DNA of 49,049 nucleotides from Deltaproteobacteria bacterium (GTDB lineage Bacteria > UBA10199 > JADGCS01): contig JADGCS010000021.1 of the NCBI GenBank assembly GCA_015228875.1, forward strand, positions 1-49,049, given 5' to 3'. Below the pieces are notes generated by a model, which saw nothing but the letters and a program-made list of their open reading frames with translations, made no database searches and was not told where the DNA came from. Numbering within the stretch: the stretch's first letter is position 1; every line of letters starts with the position of its first letter. This document shows positions 33,977 through 43,028 of the stretch, in pieces. The position numbers were made by a program, and so were the translations under genes.

Positions 33977-34867
33977 TTATTGTGTCATCCGGCTCACCTC
34001 TGCGGCAAAGTCGTCTTTTTTCTTTTCGAGACCTTCACCCACAGCGTACCGCACAAACTGTATGACCTTCGCCGTTTTGTCCACCTGCTTTAAGTAATCA
34101 CCCACGCTCTGCTTACCACCCATGTCCTTGACATAGATCTGCTGCATCAGCGAGATCTCACCCGCAAATTTGTTGAGTTTGCCGATAATGATCTTTTCGA
34201 GCATCTCTGGGGGCTTGCCTGATTTTTTGAGCTGCTCCATCTGAATCTCTTTTTCTTTGTCCAAAACATCGCGGGCAACCTGTGATTTGTCGATGTATTC
34301 TGGTGACATCGCCGCAATCTGCATGGCGATATTGATTCCGGCTTCTTCTGTGACAGCCTCGCCCGTAATTTCGATAAGCACAGCAATTTTACCGCCCGAA
34401 TGACTGTAGAGTGCGATTTTGCCGCCCTCTTTTGCCTTAAAAAAGTAAAATCGTCTTAAGGAAATTTTTTCGCCGATGACCGAGATGTTGGAATTAATAA
34501 CATCCTGAACAGTCACACCATCGAGCTGCATTTTGAGGAGGGCTTCGCAGTCCTTGGGTTTGTTGGTCAGGATAAAATCGACAAGTTTGTTTCCCAGACG
34601 AATAAAGTCTTCGTTCTTGGCTACAAAGTCTGTCTCGCAGTTGACTTCGAGCAGCAGGGCACTGTCCCCGGTCACCTTTGAAAAAACAAGACCCTCGGCT
34701 GCGATGCGATCCCCCTTTTTGACCGCCTTGGCGAGACCTTCTTTTTTTAAAAAATCGACGGCCGCATCAAAGCTGCCGTTTGTTTCCATCAAGGCCTTTT
34801 TGCAGTCCATCATCCCTGCGCCTGTTTTCTCACGCAAGTTTTTTACATCTTGTGCTGTAATACTCAT
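33977..34867 (-). CDS. tsf: Elongation factor Ts
   Basis: 296 residues. The N-terminal UBA-like motif [16 protein letters not shown] is followed by [14 protein letters not shown] and later dimerisation domains. It is the nucleotide exchange factor for EF-Tu. The ATG at 34867 (MSITAQD) has GAGGA upstream. A 228-bp gap to rpsB holds no gene. Confidence 0.97.
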   Translation of the reverse strand: MSITAQDVKNLREKTGAGMMDCKKALMETNGSFDAAVDFLKKEGLAKAVKKGDRIAAEGLVFSKVTGDSALLLEVNCETDFVAKNEDFIRLGNKLVDFILTNKPKDCEALLKMQLDGVTVQDVINSNISVIGEKISLRRFYFFKAKEGGKIALYSHSGGKIAVLIEITGEAVTEEAGINIAMQIAAMSPEYIDKSQVARDVLDKEKEIQMEQLKKSGKPPEMLEKIIIGKLNKFAGEISLMQQIYVKDMGGKQSVGDYLKQVDKTAKVIQFVRYAVGEGLEKKKDDFAAEVSRMTQ

Positions 34868-35095
34868 GTTCATCCTCACATAAATGTACGATACCAGCGT
34901 GACAGCGTGCGGCCTGCATTACTGCACTGCCTTTAAGCATCACGCATTGAATCGTTTTAAAACACAACCACAACCCACACAGGGCGCACCCGACCTCGAC
35001 ACGGTAGAATCGTTTTGGAATACGAGAAACACACCGTGCGCGGCTGATGGTATCGTGCGTGGGCACCGAAACATTACGATCCCGACAGACCCTCA
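34868..35095. other. rpsB-tsf intergenic region
   Basis: I see no gene, palindromic element or T-tract terminator here. It probably contains the tsf leader or an attenuator, but I could not define one. Confidence 0.4.
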
Positions 35096-36091
35096 TCAGC
35101 CCGTTGCCTCTTTGATTTCTGTCTCTTTGATGATCACAATGTTGTCAGACTCTTTTTTGAGCTTTTCGGGTTCTTTTTTGGGATCAATTGTTATAGTGGG
35201 TTCCTGAACTTGCTCAACATCGACCTTTGCAGAAAAGACGTTTCCGACTTCGCCTTCAAACTCGGTCTTGGCAATCTTGCCCACATAAGCTGTTTTGACC
35301 TTGCTGTCTTTGTCGCCCAGATCGTCTTTATCGGTCACTCGGATACGACGAACCGCTTTGTCCTGCTTATCTGCAGCAGATGGGGGCTCTTGTCTGATAA
35401 TTTGTTCTCTCAGTGCCAGCCCCGCAAGACAGGCCTCTGCAACCTTGTTGGTAAAGTAGGTAATGGACAGAATGGCGTCGTCGTTGCCAGGAATAATGTA
35501 GTCAATCAACTCGGGATCACAGTTGGTGTCTGTGATGGCCATGATAGGAATCCCCAGTTTTCTCGACTCAAGCACCGCAATGTGTTCGTGGCTTGGGTCG
35601 ACAATAAAAACAAGGCTCGGCGCGCCCTTGAGTAATTTGATCCCGCCGAGGGAGGCCTCGAGCTTGATAATGGTGCGGTCGACTTCGAGGAGTTCTCTTT
35701 TGTTGAATCCTTCGAACGCATTGGTCTCACGTTTTTTTTCGAAATCGATTAATTTATCGATGCTGTTTTTGATGGTCTTGAAATTGGTGAGTGTCCCGCC
35801 CATCCATCTTTGATTGACGTAGTGCTGCTTGACCCTGACGGCACACTCTTTGATGATCTCGCGTGCCTGAGGCTTGGTGCCCACGAAAAGAACATCCTTG
35901 CCTTGTGCCACGGTATCGGTGACAATTTTTAATGCCTCATTGGCCAGTTGTTTGGTTCTTTGTAAATCGATGATATGGACTCCCGATTTTGCGCCGTATA
36001 TATACTGACGCATCTTGGGGTTCCATCTTTTGGTTTGATGGCCAAAATGGCCACCGGCCTCCATCATTTCGGGTATGCTGACTTCTATCAT
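35096..36091 (-). CDS. rpsB: 30S ribosomal protein S2 with long C-terminal extension
   Basis: 331 residues against about 240 in E. coli. The first 235 match S2: GGHFGHQTKRWNPKM, QRWMGGTLTNFKT, VDPSHEHIAVLESRKLGIP and AITDTNCDP. The last 95 are charged and Lys/Glu/Val-rich with no recognised fold. The start at 36091 (MIEVSIPEM) is supported by AAAGGA. It heads the rpsB-tsf-pyrH-frr-uppS cluster. Confidence 0.95.
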   Translation of the reverse strand: MIEVSIPEMMEAGGHFGHQTKRWNPKMRQYIYGAKSGVHIIDLQRTKQLANEALKIVTDTVAQGKDVLFVGTKPQAREIIKECAVRVKQHYVNQRWMGGTLTNFKTIKNSIDKLIDFEKKRETNAFEGFNKRELLEVDRTIIKLEASLGGIKLLKGAPSLVFIVDPSHEHIAVLESRKLGIPIMAITDTNCDPELIDYIIPGNDDAILSITYFTNKVAEACLAGLALREQIIRQEPPSAADKQDKAVRRIRVTDKDDLGDKDSKVKTAYVGKIAKTEFEGEVGNVFSAKVDVEQVQEPTITIDPKKEPEKLKKESDNIVIIKETEIKEATG

Positions 36092-36282
36092 GATTTTCCT
36101 TTGGTTTGATGTGCCCATTGATGACCATTTGCAAGATCAACAACAACACCCTCCAGTCCCCTGTTGTAACCCCCTCAATCGGTTTATACCGACAACCGGG
36201 AGGACAGAAGGACTGTGTTTTTTATTAAGTTTTCAATCGCGTACCGACAAATCGCGTGACAGCGAGCTAACACAGCGCTACT

Positions 36283-37191
36283 ATGCCGTGCAACATGTAT
36301 TTGGACATTTGCCACGCGCCAAAACACACTCCTGACCCTGTTTTCTTTGGTTCACCCCGATTCTACCGCTGGTTAACCCTCTTTAAACTATTTGTAATCA
36401 CGCTGTTTTTTGTGTACCCTGTCCCGGATACCTTGGCGCAAACCTCTCAGCAAACCTCTGAGACAGAGCAACCAGCCCCCCAGACGGGGCAAAATTTTTC
36501 ATTGGCAGACCAGGATTATGCCGCTTATTTTGTGTCAAAACACCACTCTCAAAAATGGGACGAGATCGTCAAAAAGGGCATGGAGGCCTTTCACGCGGAC
36601 CAATACGAAGAGGCACACACCCTGCTTTACAAGGCCTTTAACAAGGGGTGCGAATCACCGATCATCCTGTTTATGATGGCCCTTATCAACGAGCAGCAAA
36701 AATCCTTCTACACATCCCTCGAATACTACCAAATGGCCCAAAAGGGTTTTAAGTCGTCCAACAAGGACCACCGCTACAGCATGCAATTCGACGAAAACTA
36801 CGGCAGGGCCCTCTACTACAGCGGCAAGATAGACGAGGCAATGCCGGTACTGCAAAAGGCGGGTAAAAGAACAACTAGCTACTGGCTGCTTAAAATGCTC
36901 GGGATGCTCGCCTACGAAAAGGGAGACGCGCTCAACGCCCTCTCGTACCTCGAAAGGGCCGTGCGCGTTCGCAGTGCTGATGTCACCAGTGGCGAGCTGG
37001 TCTACATTTACGGGCTGCTTGGCAAACTTTTTCTCTATCAGGGACAAAAAGACGGGGCGATGCGTTACTATCAAAAGGTTCTGGAGATTGACCCCAATCA
37101 CGCCGAGGCAAAACGCTTCATGCAGGGGATCAACAATCAGTACCAACAGCAGCAGTTGATCGACCTGATGGAAAAATTTAAGGAGATGTAG
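36283..37191 (+). CDS. TPR-repeat exported protein
   Basis: 302 residues. A hydrophobic segment (residues 30-46, LFKLFVITLFFVYPVPD) followed by LAQ suggests an unusually long signal peptide or a membrane anchor; a later start would give a normal signal. At least three TPR-like repeats follow (HADQYEEAHTLLYKAFNKG; GRALYYSGKIDEAMPVLQKA; LFLYQGQKDGAMRYYQKVLE). It ends QQQQLIDLMEKFKEM. It is likely a periplasmic scaffold. No Shine-Dalgarno is clear; ATG at 36295 is an alternative. It converges on nrfA. Confidence 0.7.
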   Translation: MPCNMYLDICHAPKHTPDPVFFGSPRFYRWLTLFKLFVITLFFVYPVPDTLAQTSQQTSETEQPAPQTGQNFSLADQDYAAYFVSKHHSQKWDEIVKKGMEAFHADQYEEAHTLLYKAFNKGCESPIILFMMALINEQQKSFYTSLEYYQMAQKGFKSSNKDHRYSMQFDENYGRALYYSGKIDEAMPVLQKAGKRTTSYWLLKMLGMLAYEKGDALNALSYLERAVRVRSADVTSGELVYIYGLLGKLFLYQGQKDGAMRYYQKVLEIDPNHAEAKRFMQGINNQYQQQQLIDLMEKFKEM

Positions 37192-37221
37192 CAAGTTCTA
37201 AAAAAACCTGTGAGTGTCTTC

Positions 37222-37312
37222 CATAACCCGCATAAAGCGGCAAACACTACGCGGGCGGACACCATGCAAAAATTGATGCCGAAACGCGTAGAAAAAACCT
37301 TCCAAGGTTCTG
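37222..37312 (-). repeat. Palindromic element A3
   Basis: Reverse family A copy between the convergent TPR and nrfA genes. Its first hairpin is aaccttccaaggtt instead of aacctaagtaggtt, so the last base pair of the stem changed on both sides. Confidence 0.85.
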
Positions 37313-37344
37313 GCGCGTTTAAGGACACAAGGGGTTCTCTATTG

Positions 37345-38766
37345 CTACCTGCTTTTCCATTGGACTGCAAGCAATTGTCCCTGTCTGGCAAAATCAACTG
37401 CCTCTCCCAGAATTCGTGCTGCCTCTTGTGGGGCATGGAAACCCATGGAATTTTCAGCCGCAATAAAATCCAGTCGCCACTGTGCCTTTCTGTGCATCGC
37501 CAGAGCCGTTTTAAGTTGTTCATCAGTAGCACCTGCTATTTTTGCTTGTTCAATGGCATCGATCAGATCCATAAGTGCCTGTGCGGCACGTTGCATGAGT
37601 TTATAATTTTTTTCCTGTATGTTTTCGACTCTGGCTTTTATTTCGTCCTCAGAAAAATGATGGCATGTCTGACAGGCTCGATTGATATTAAGGAGTGGGC
37701 TGCGTACCCAGTGATCAGATACCTTGGTGGCTCCGTCCCGCATGTAAGGCATATGGCAGTCAGCACAGGCTACTCCGCTTTTTGCATGAATTCCCTGGCT
37801 CCAGAGTTCAAATTCGGGGTGTTGAGCCTTTAACAACTTGGCCGTTGTTTGGGCGTGTGTGTAATCAAAAAAGTCTGTGCCATCAGGAAATTTTAGTTCG
37901 TTAAAGAAGGTTTCAACCTCTTCCACTTTGAGGCCGTTGCCCCATGGAAAGACCAGTGGCAGTTTGCCCCCACAATAGTATTCCACATGGCACTGGCCGC
38001 AGACAAATGATCTCATTTCGGTCTGTGAGGCATCCGTATTTGGATCGTAGGGGTTGTTCTTGGTTCCTTTTCTCCATCTTTCTATTGAAGGCAGGTGTGG
38101 TAGGGGTGTGTTTGATGAGGCAAGTGTTGTGATGCCCTTTATAAATCCAGGTCGTGTCACACGCAGTTTCATGGTCCCTGGTTCATGACAGTCTACGCAG
38201 GATACAGGGTTTGCATGTCCCATCTCGTGAAGTTTTTTGTTAAGCTCCTGATAGGAAGATTTATGGCTCACCTCCATTCCCTTCATGGCGTCCCCGTTTC
38301 CCAATTTTTTATACAAGGGCATGACTGTGGCATGACAGTGAAGGCAGGATCCTGACTGAGGCTTTGTTAATCGTTTTGTGTTTTCCTGATCTGTCAACAT
38401 GTAGGCATGTCCGCGCCTGTCTCGGTAATCAATGGAAAATGCATAGCCCAGAAACATCCGTTTTAACCATGGATCTCTCTCTATCTTTTCTGCAGGTAAT
38501 GATTCGCTGCCCCCATGCCCGCCAAACTTTGTCTGAGTAGCCTGGACAGTCCTTTTATATGAATCATACTGCTTTGGCCAGTTGATCCCCCATTTCTTTG
38601 GATCGGTGTCGTTTTCGGTAACCTCAACCCGGTTTTGATTTGAATATTTGGTTTCTGTTTTACGTTCCATGATGTTAACGAGGAGCGAGGTGACAAGTAC
38701 AGTTGCTATGATAATAATGAAACAGATAGCAATATACACACGATTTTTTTTAAATAGGTCCTTCAT
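37345..38766 (-). CDS. nrfA: Cytochrome c nitrite reductase NrfA, catalytic subunit
   Basis: 473 residues with an N-terminal membrane/signal segment (about 10-31). It carries five haem c sites: CLHCH, CVDCH, CGQCH, CADCH and CQTCH. The first, where E. coli has the Lys-ligated CWSCK, is a standard CxxCH here. The conserved Cys-Gln-Cys-His-Val-Glu-Tyr-Tyr block and the [15 protein letters not shown] stretch fit NrfA. It reduces nitrite to ammonia in the periplasm using electrons from NrfH. GGAG precedes the ATG. The gene start overlaps the nrfH frame by 17 bp. Confidence 0.93.
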   Translation of the reverse strand: MKDLFKKNRVYIAICFIIIIATVLVTSLLVNIMERKTETKYSNQNRVEVTENDTDPKKWGINWPKQYDSYKRTVQATQTKFGGHGGSESLPAEKIERDPWLKRMFLGYAFSIDYRDRRGHAYMLTDQENTKRLTKPQSGSCLHCHATVMPLYKKLGNGDAMKGMEVSHKSSYQELNKKLHEMGHANPVSCVDCHEPGTMKLRVTRPGFIKGITTLASSNTPLPHLPSIERWRKGTKNNPYDPNTDASQTEMRSFVCGQCHVEYYCGGKLPLVFPWGNGLKVEEVETFFNELKFPDGTDFFDYTHAQTTAKLLKAQHPEFELWSQGIHAKSGVACADCHMPYMRDGATKVSDHWVRSPLLNINRACQTCHHFSEDEIKARVENIQEKNYKLMQRAAQALMDLIDAIEQAKIAGATDEQLKTALAMHRKAQWRLDFIAAENSMGFHAPQEAARILGEAVDFARQGQLLAVQWKSR

Positions 38767-39361
38767 GATTTATTTCTCCTCGTTTAAAACCTAAGTAGGT
38801 TTTTTCTACGCGTTTCGGCAACAATATTTTATGAGGTGCCAGCCCGCGTAGAATCTTCCGCTTTATGCGGGTTAAGAATTCTTTATGAGATCCCCCAAGC
38901 CCTGCTGTTTCACCATGCCCTACATCTCTGTGGCAATGAACACAATCAACGGCCTTGTCTTGTCGATAAAATGGAAACTCCAGATCATGAACCAGTTCTC
39001 CGTGACATCTCAGGCAGTTCTCTTGGAGTATCCTGCTGTTTTTTGGTTTGATCATTATAGGTTCGTGAAAATCCTGGAAAACAAAACCTTTTGAATGATA
39101 ATAACCATTCTCAGCCTTGGCCGCATATTTTTCTATAAAATCATGAGGGAGGTGACAATCTACACATAAAGCAACAGTGTGATGACTTGCTTTTTGCCAG
39201 GAATCAAGCTGAGGTTGCATAATATGGCAGTTAGCGCAGGCTTTTGGATTTGTACTGAAATATGATGGCCCTTCAGCATATTGAAAGGTAAATCCCCCGA
39301 TTCCAAAAAGCAGACCAGCCAGTACAGCAATAGATAATTTTGCAAACCGGTTATGAGCCAT
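38750..39361 (-). CDS. nrfH: NrfH, membrane quinol dehydrogenase, C-terminus altered by an element
   Basis: 203 residues. An N-terminal transmembrane helix (about 10-28) is followed by four CxxCH haem sites (CANCH, CVDCH, CLRCH, CVHCH), the NapC/NirT pattern. It passes electrons from the quinol pool to NrfA. From about residue 160 the frame runs through family A element A4 ([14 protein letters not shown]) and stops only inside nrfA. The native C-terminus was probably around SHKEF. Function may be unaffected because the haem domains are complete. Confidence 0.92.
   Translation of the reverse strand: MAHNRFAKLSIAVLAGLLFGIGGFTFQYAEGPSYFSTNPKACANCHIMQPQLDSWQKASHHTVALCVDCHLPHDFIEKYAAKAENGYYHSKGFVFQDFHEPIMIKPKNSRILQENCLRCHGELVHDLEFPFYRQDKAVDCVHCHRDVGHGETAGLGGSHKEFLTRIKRKILRGLAPHKILLPKRVEKTYLGFKRGEINHEGPI
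38786..38880 (+). repeat. Palindromic element A4 at the nrfH-nrfA junction
   Basis: Family A copy with aacctaagtaggtt, ctacgcg/cgcgtag and ccgctttatgcgg. It codes for the last residues of NrfH in the same frame (PKRVEKT-LG) as A1 uses in the TPR protein. Confidence 0.88.
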
Positions 39362-39724
39362 TTGTCAGCCATAAAAAGTCAATATCTTTTTATCAAGTAT
39401 TTGCTTCATTTATATCAGGTGTAGATGACAAAATTTTTAGAGTGAGACAATTTTTTTTTAATGTAGCATCCTGCATGGCCACACGGTCAGGGGCCAAATT
39501 GGCCCCTTTCTTTGGTTATGACTAACATAAAATCTGGACCAATTTAAAGGGGAGGGGTCATTTTTTCATTTTTTACAATCACGCTGTCATTTAAAAAATA
39601 GTTGTGGTGGTGTTTTAAATTTTCCATGTTGCGTTACTTCCAATATGTTTTGAGTGGTTTTATAAGATCGAGTGCCGCCTTGTCTTGAGACGTTGTTGAC
39701 ATTAAGCTTTAACGAGACAACCCA
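39362..39724. other. Gene-free region upstream of nrfH
   Basis: About 360 bp without a coding frame. It contains a hairpin aggggccaaattggcccct (39489-39507) followed by ttcttt. It also has ggaccaatttaaaggggaggggtca (39536-39560), which pairs with the reversed motif at 26199-26222. I cannot identify the nrfH promoter or an FNR-type box with confidence. Confidence 0.5.
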
Positions 39725-39811
39725 TCAAGTTACTAACTTGACTTTGACGCGATTGAGTCCCTTCGTCATGCGAGGACTGCACCCGCGCTCTGTCGACTTT
39801 GAAATTCCTAG
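39725..39811 (+). repeat. Palindromic element B9
   Basis: A canonical family B copy. Its AT-rich tail (cctagacataaattta) runs into 39820-39822, where tta on the plus strand is the TAA stop of the RelE-type toxin gene. Confidence 0.88.
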
Positions 39812-39819
39812 ACATAAAT

Positions 39820-40077
39820 TTATTCGCCGTAGTGTGTTTTGGCCCTCAGGATAGTTATTATTTTTTTTAACTTGTCAATGTCGTAAACAATTCTGTCTTT
39901 GTAGCTGAGACGGTATGAATAACTGCCGGAGAGTTCACCCAAAAGTTTTTTTCCTGCAAAGGGATCAACAGCAATGACATTCAACAAAATGGTCTTGAGT
40001 TTTTCTTTAAGGCGGGGGGTGAGTTCTTTAACATCTTTTTCTGCCTGTTTGGTGAAAACAATTTTGTAGGAGGGCAT
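39820..40077 (-). CDS. RelE/ParE-family toxin
   Basis: 85 residues with the compact RelE fold: YKIVFTKQAEKDVKEL at the start, then SGSYSYRLSYKDRIVYDID with the conserved Arg residues and a final His (KTHYGE). Such toxins cleave mRNA at the ribosome or poison gyrase; the C-terminal His-Tyr and the YefM-type partner favour the YoeB/RelE mRNase type. It lies 2 bp after its antitoxin gene, so co-translated. Its stop codon falls in the tail of element B9. Confidence 0.85.
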   Translation of the reverse strand: MPSYKIVFTKQAEKDVKELTPRLKEKLKTILLNVIAVDPFAGKKLLGELSGSYSYRLSYKDRIVYDIDKLKKIITILRAKTHYGE

Positions 40078-40079
40078 TG

Positions 40080-40334
40080 TTATTTTCCAAATACAGTATC
40101 GAAGGAAACCACCTTACCTGCCTTGGATTCTTTTTTTGATTTTTTAAATTTTTTTTTAAAATTGGGTGATGAGAGAAGATCGAGGGTTTCAATCAGGCTT
40201 TCGTATTCTTCTTCGGGCATAACCACCACACCCCCCTCGCGATGAAAAATTTTGTAAAACTTGCCATTTTTGATGACATTTTTAATCAATTCAAAAAAAT
40301 TAATCCGGGCTTGTGTGGCTGTAAGACAGTTCAT
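40080..40334 (-). CDS. Phd/YefM-family antitoxin
   Basis: 84 residues. The N-terminal half (TATQARINFFELIKNV, then VVVMPEEEYESLIETLDLL) is the Phd/YefM DNA-binding dimer. The Lys-rich C-terminal tail would bind the toxin. GGGGAG precedes the ATG. Autorepression is likely at the GTAC sites just upstream (40350-40367). Confidence 0.85.
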   Translation of the reverse strand: MNCLTATQARINFFELIKNVIKNGKFYKIFHREGGVVVMPEEEYESLIETLDLLSSPNFKKKFKKSKKESKAGKVVSFDTVFGK

Positions 40335-40349
40335 GGTAATCTCCCCATA

Positions 40350-40367
40350 TGTACGTATTAGTGTACG
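40350..40367 (-). promoter_or_regulatory. Putative YefM operator
   Basis: Two TGTACG sites (plus-strand coordinates 40350-40355 and 40362-40367) lie with a 12-bp centre-to-centre spacing, 16 bp upstream of the antitoxin ATG. The E. coli YefM-YoeB operator is known for TGTACA motifs at the same spacing. Confidence 0.6.
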
Positions 40368-40505
40368 TCATCATAAGACGATAATCAATGAGATTGATGA
40401 AATTTTATCCCATCACGGTATGAGTTAAAGATTTTTTTTAATTTCTAAATCATCCCACGAGGTTGGGCCATGCGGGAAAAATGTGCAACTCATGCGGATC
40501 TCAAA

Positions 40506-41030
40506 TCACCACGTGATCTCGTACTCAAATTCGGGCGCACCTTTGGTCATGATGACCTGCCCATTTTTTATCCCGAACATTTCCAGAATCCCCAAAAAAA
40601 CACCCTCATACAATTTTTGACTGTATCCGGGGGCCGGGGCCTGAACAATCACATGGCCGTTTTCTTTTTTTATAAACACCCTTTTCCTTACATCACTTCC
40701 CCTGTGATTAAGCTGAAAGCCGACAGCTTCAAATACGATAAGATCCAGCGGCGTTTTTATTTCGGCCGGCAATCCTGCGGTTTTTTTGATGGTGGGGTAG
40801 ACATTTTTACCCAGCGTCACTATGGCCTGATCTTTGGTTGGCGATGCCTCTGCGTATTTTTCCATAAAGGCACTAAAAAGAGTGGCATCGTACCATCCCT
40901 CGGGGTCAAGCTCGTTCCAGTGTTTTCCGGTCGCCGCAAAAAGCGGTTTATCCGCCTCGACACGAGTCTCTTTGTAAAGACTCATGAGACTCGCAGCCAA
41001 TGTAATAAACTTGCCTTTGACCTCTGCCAT
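40506..41030 (-). CDS. Conserved hypothetical protein, 174 residues
   Basis: A soluble alpha/beta protein without signal peptide. The C-terminal half (RVFIKKENGHVIVQAPAPGY, then YEGVFLGILEMFGIKNGQVI) has the look of small V4R/haem-NOB-associated or DUF2378-like modules seen in deltaproteobacteria. That resemblance is a guess. ATG at 41030 is chosen for CGGAG seven bases upstream; a TTG lies two codons earlier. It is downstream of aspS on the same strand, separated by element A5. Confidence 0.6.
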   Translation of the reverse strand: MAEVKGKFITLAASLMSLYKETRVEADKPLFAATGKHWNELDPEGWYDATLFSAFMEKYAEASPTKDQAIVTLGKNVYPTIKKTAGLPAEIKTPLDLIVFEAVGFQLNHRGSDVRKRVFIKKENGHVIVQAPAPGYSQKLYEGVFLGILEMFGIKNGQVIMTKGAPEFEYEITW

Positions 41031-41068
41031 ATGCAAACTCCGGTGAACTTACTGTGTGTTCGGTGTTA

Positions 41069-41160
41069 AAACCTAAGTAGGTTTTTTCGACGCGTTTTTG
41101 CATCAATATTTTGCAAGGTGCCCGCCCGCGTAGTATTTTCCGCTTTATGCGGGTTGGGTA
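41069..41160 (+). repeat. Palindromic element A5
   Basis: Family A copy abutting the aspS stop codon (41161). The middle stem is slightly degenerate (cgacgcg instead of ctacgcg). Confidence 0.85.
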
Positions 41161-42942
41161 TTATCCTTGTATCACCTGTATTCCCAATTCCAAAAGTTGC
41201 GCCGCATCCACCACGCTGGGACAATCGCTCATCAAGCAGCCTGCCTTTTGCGTCTTTGGAAACGCAATCACGTCCCTGATATTTTCGGAGTCCGTGAGCA
41301 GCATCATCAGACGATCCAGACCAAAGGCAAGCCCGCCATGCGGTGGCGGTCCGTATTTGAGGGCCGTGAGCAGGAACCCGAATTTTTTTTCTGCGTCTTC
41401 CAAAGAAATTCCCAGGAGAGAAAATACCTTTGACTGCACCTCTTGAGAATGAATCCTGATGGAACCCCCGCCAATCTCGTTGCCGTTAAGCACCATGTCG
41501 TACGCATCGGCGCGACATTTAAGCGGGTCTGTGTCGAGAAAATGAATATCCTCAAGTTTGGGAGCAGTAAAGGGGTGATGCACCGCCATGTAGCGTTTTT
41601 CTTTTTGATCAAACTCGAACATCGGAAAATCAACCACCCACAAAAAATTATATTTGGTGTTATCGACAAGACCGCGCATCGCGGCGATCTTCTCCCTTAA
41701 ATTACCCAGGCTGTCGTTGACCACCTTTGCCGATCCCGCACAGAACAGGACAAGGTCTCCGGTCTCCATATGGAGTCTTTCACACAGCGCCTTTTTTTCT
41801 GCTTCTGAAAAAAATTTGACAATCGGGGCCTGCCACTCGTCCTTTAACACCTTGATATAGGCCAGCCCCTTTGACCCGTAAACACTGGTATAGCGGGAGA
41901 AATCGTCGATATCCTTGCGGCTTAACTCTGCCCCGCCCTTGACGTTAAACGCCTTGATGATATACCCCTCTCCCTGACTGATCACATCCCTAAAGACCTT
42001 GAACTCCGTTGCGGCAAAAATATCGGAAACCGTGCGCAGCTCCATCTGATAACGTGTGTCGGGGGCATCGAGACCAAAGCGCTCCATACATTCATCGTAA
42101 GTGATTCGGGGAAACGGTGTGGTCACAGCAACACCCTTTGCCTCTTGCCAGACCTCTTTGATCATGCCCTCCATGATGGGAAAGACATCTTCCTGCGTGA
42201 TAAAAGACATTTCGAGATCGATTTGGGTGAATTCGGGTTGTCGATCCGCACGCAGGTCTTCATCGCGAAAGCATTTTACGATTTGAAAGTATCTTTCGAA
42301 ACCACTGACCATAAGAAGTTGTTTAAAAAGTTGCGGCGACTGCGGCAGGGCATAAAAACTGCCCTTGGTGATCCTAGATGGCACAAGATAATCACGGGCG
42401 CCTTCGGGGGTGGACTTGGTTAAAAACGGGGTTTCAACCTCAATAAAGCCCTGTCCGGAAAAATAATTTCTGACTGTCTGGCATATTTTTGAACGCAGAA
42501 AAAGATTTTTGCGAAGACAGGGGCGTCGTAAATCGAGAAAGCGGTATTTAAGACGGGTGTCTTCGTTGACGTCGATGTTGTCGTCGATCATAAACGGGGG
42601 ATTTTTGGACGTGCTGAAAACCTCGAAATCTGTGACATCGACCTCGATCTCACCGGTAAAGAGATTGGGGTTTTTCATGCCGTCCGGCCGCGCGCTGACC
42701 TTTCCCCTGATGCCCAGACAATACTCGCTTCTGAGATGGTGACCAAGCTCGTGTACCCTCTCGTCGGTTTCGGGATGAAAGACAATCTGCGTGAGCCCCT
42801 CACGGTCCCGTAAGTCAACAAAAATAAGCCCCCCATGGTCACGGCGTGTATCGACCCAGCCGTAGAGTACAACCTCTTTGCCGATATCGGTGGCGGTCAA
42901 CTGGCGGCAGTGGTGTGTCCGTTTATTTTTTGCCAGAAACAT
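41161..42942 (-). CDS. aspS: Aspartyl-tRNA synthetase, bacterial type
   Basis: 593 residues, the usual length of bacterial AspRS with an inserted GAD domain. The OB-fold anticodon domain ([20 protein letters not shown]) is followed by the class II motif 2 loop ([18 protein letters not shown]) and motif 3 ([15 protein letters not shown]). It charges tRNA-Asp. It is transcribed with the polyprenyl synthase upstream (gap 86 bp). Confidence 0.96.
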   Translation of the reverse strand: MFLAKNKRTHHCRQLTATDIGKEVVLYGWVDTRRDHGGLIFVDLRDREGLTQIVFHPETDERVHELGHHLRSEYCLGIRGKVSARPDGMKNPNLFTGEIEVDVTDFEVFSTSKNPPFMIDDNIDVNEDTRLKYRFLDLRRPCLRKNLFLRSKICQTVRNYFSGQGFIEVETPFLTKSTPEGARDYLVPSRITKGSFYALPQSPQLFKQLLMVSGFERYFQIVKCFRDEDLRADRQPEFTQIDLEMSFITQEDVFPIMEGMIKEVWQEAKGVAVTTPFPRITYDECMERFGLDAPDTRYQMELRTVSDIFAATEFKVFRDVISQGEGYIIKAFNVKGGAELSRKDIDDFSRYTSVYGSKGLAYIKVLKDEWQAPIVKFFSEAEKKALCERLHMETGDLVLFCAGSAKVVNDSLGNLREKIAAMRGLVDNTKYNFLWVVDFPMFEFDQKEKRYMAVHHPFTAPKLEDIHFLDTDPLKCRADAYDMVLNGNEIGGGSIRIHSQEVQSKVFSLLGISLEDAEKKFGFLLTALKYGPPPHGGLAFGLDRLMMLLTDSENIRDVIAFPKTQKAGCLMSDCPSVVDAAQLLELGIQVIQG

Positions 42943-43028
42943 TTTTTTGGAAACAGCAGATTTGATGACCGTGATTGCTGATCCATTGATGCAATCATCA
43001 ATCCCAAACCTGCCATTATCGCAAGCTG

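Noticed and set aside
39489..39512. Hairpin aggggccaaattggcccct as a terminator
   Set aside because: The following T-run is interrupted and no plus-strand gene lies upstream, so it is not called as a terminator.
17382..41160. Family A copies as a CRISPR array
   Set aside because: The copies are dispersed by kilobases, with no regular spacers and no cas genes.
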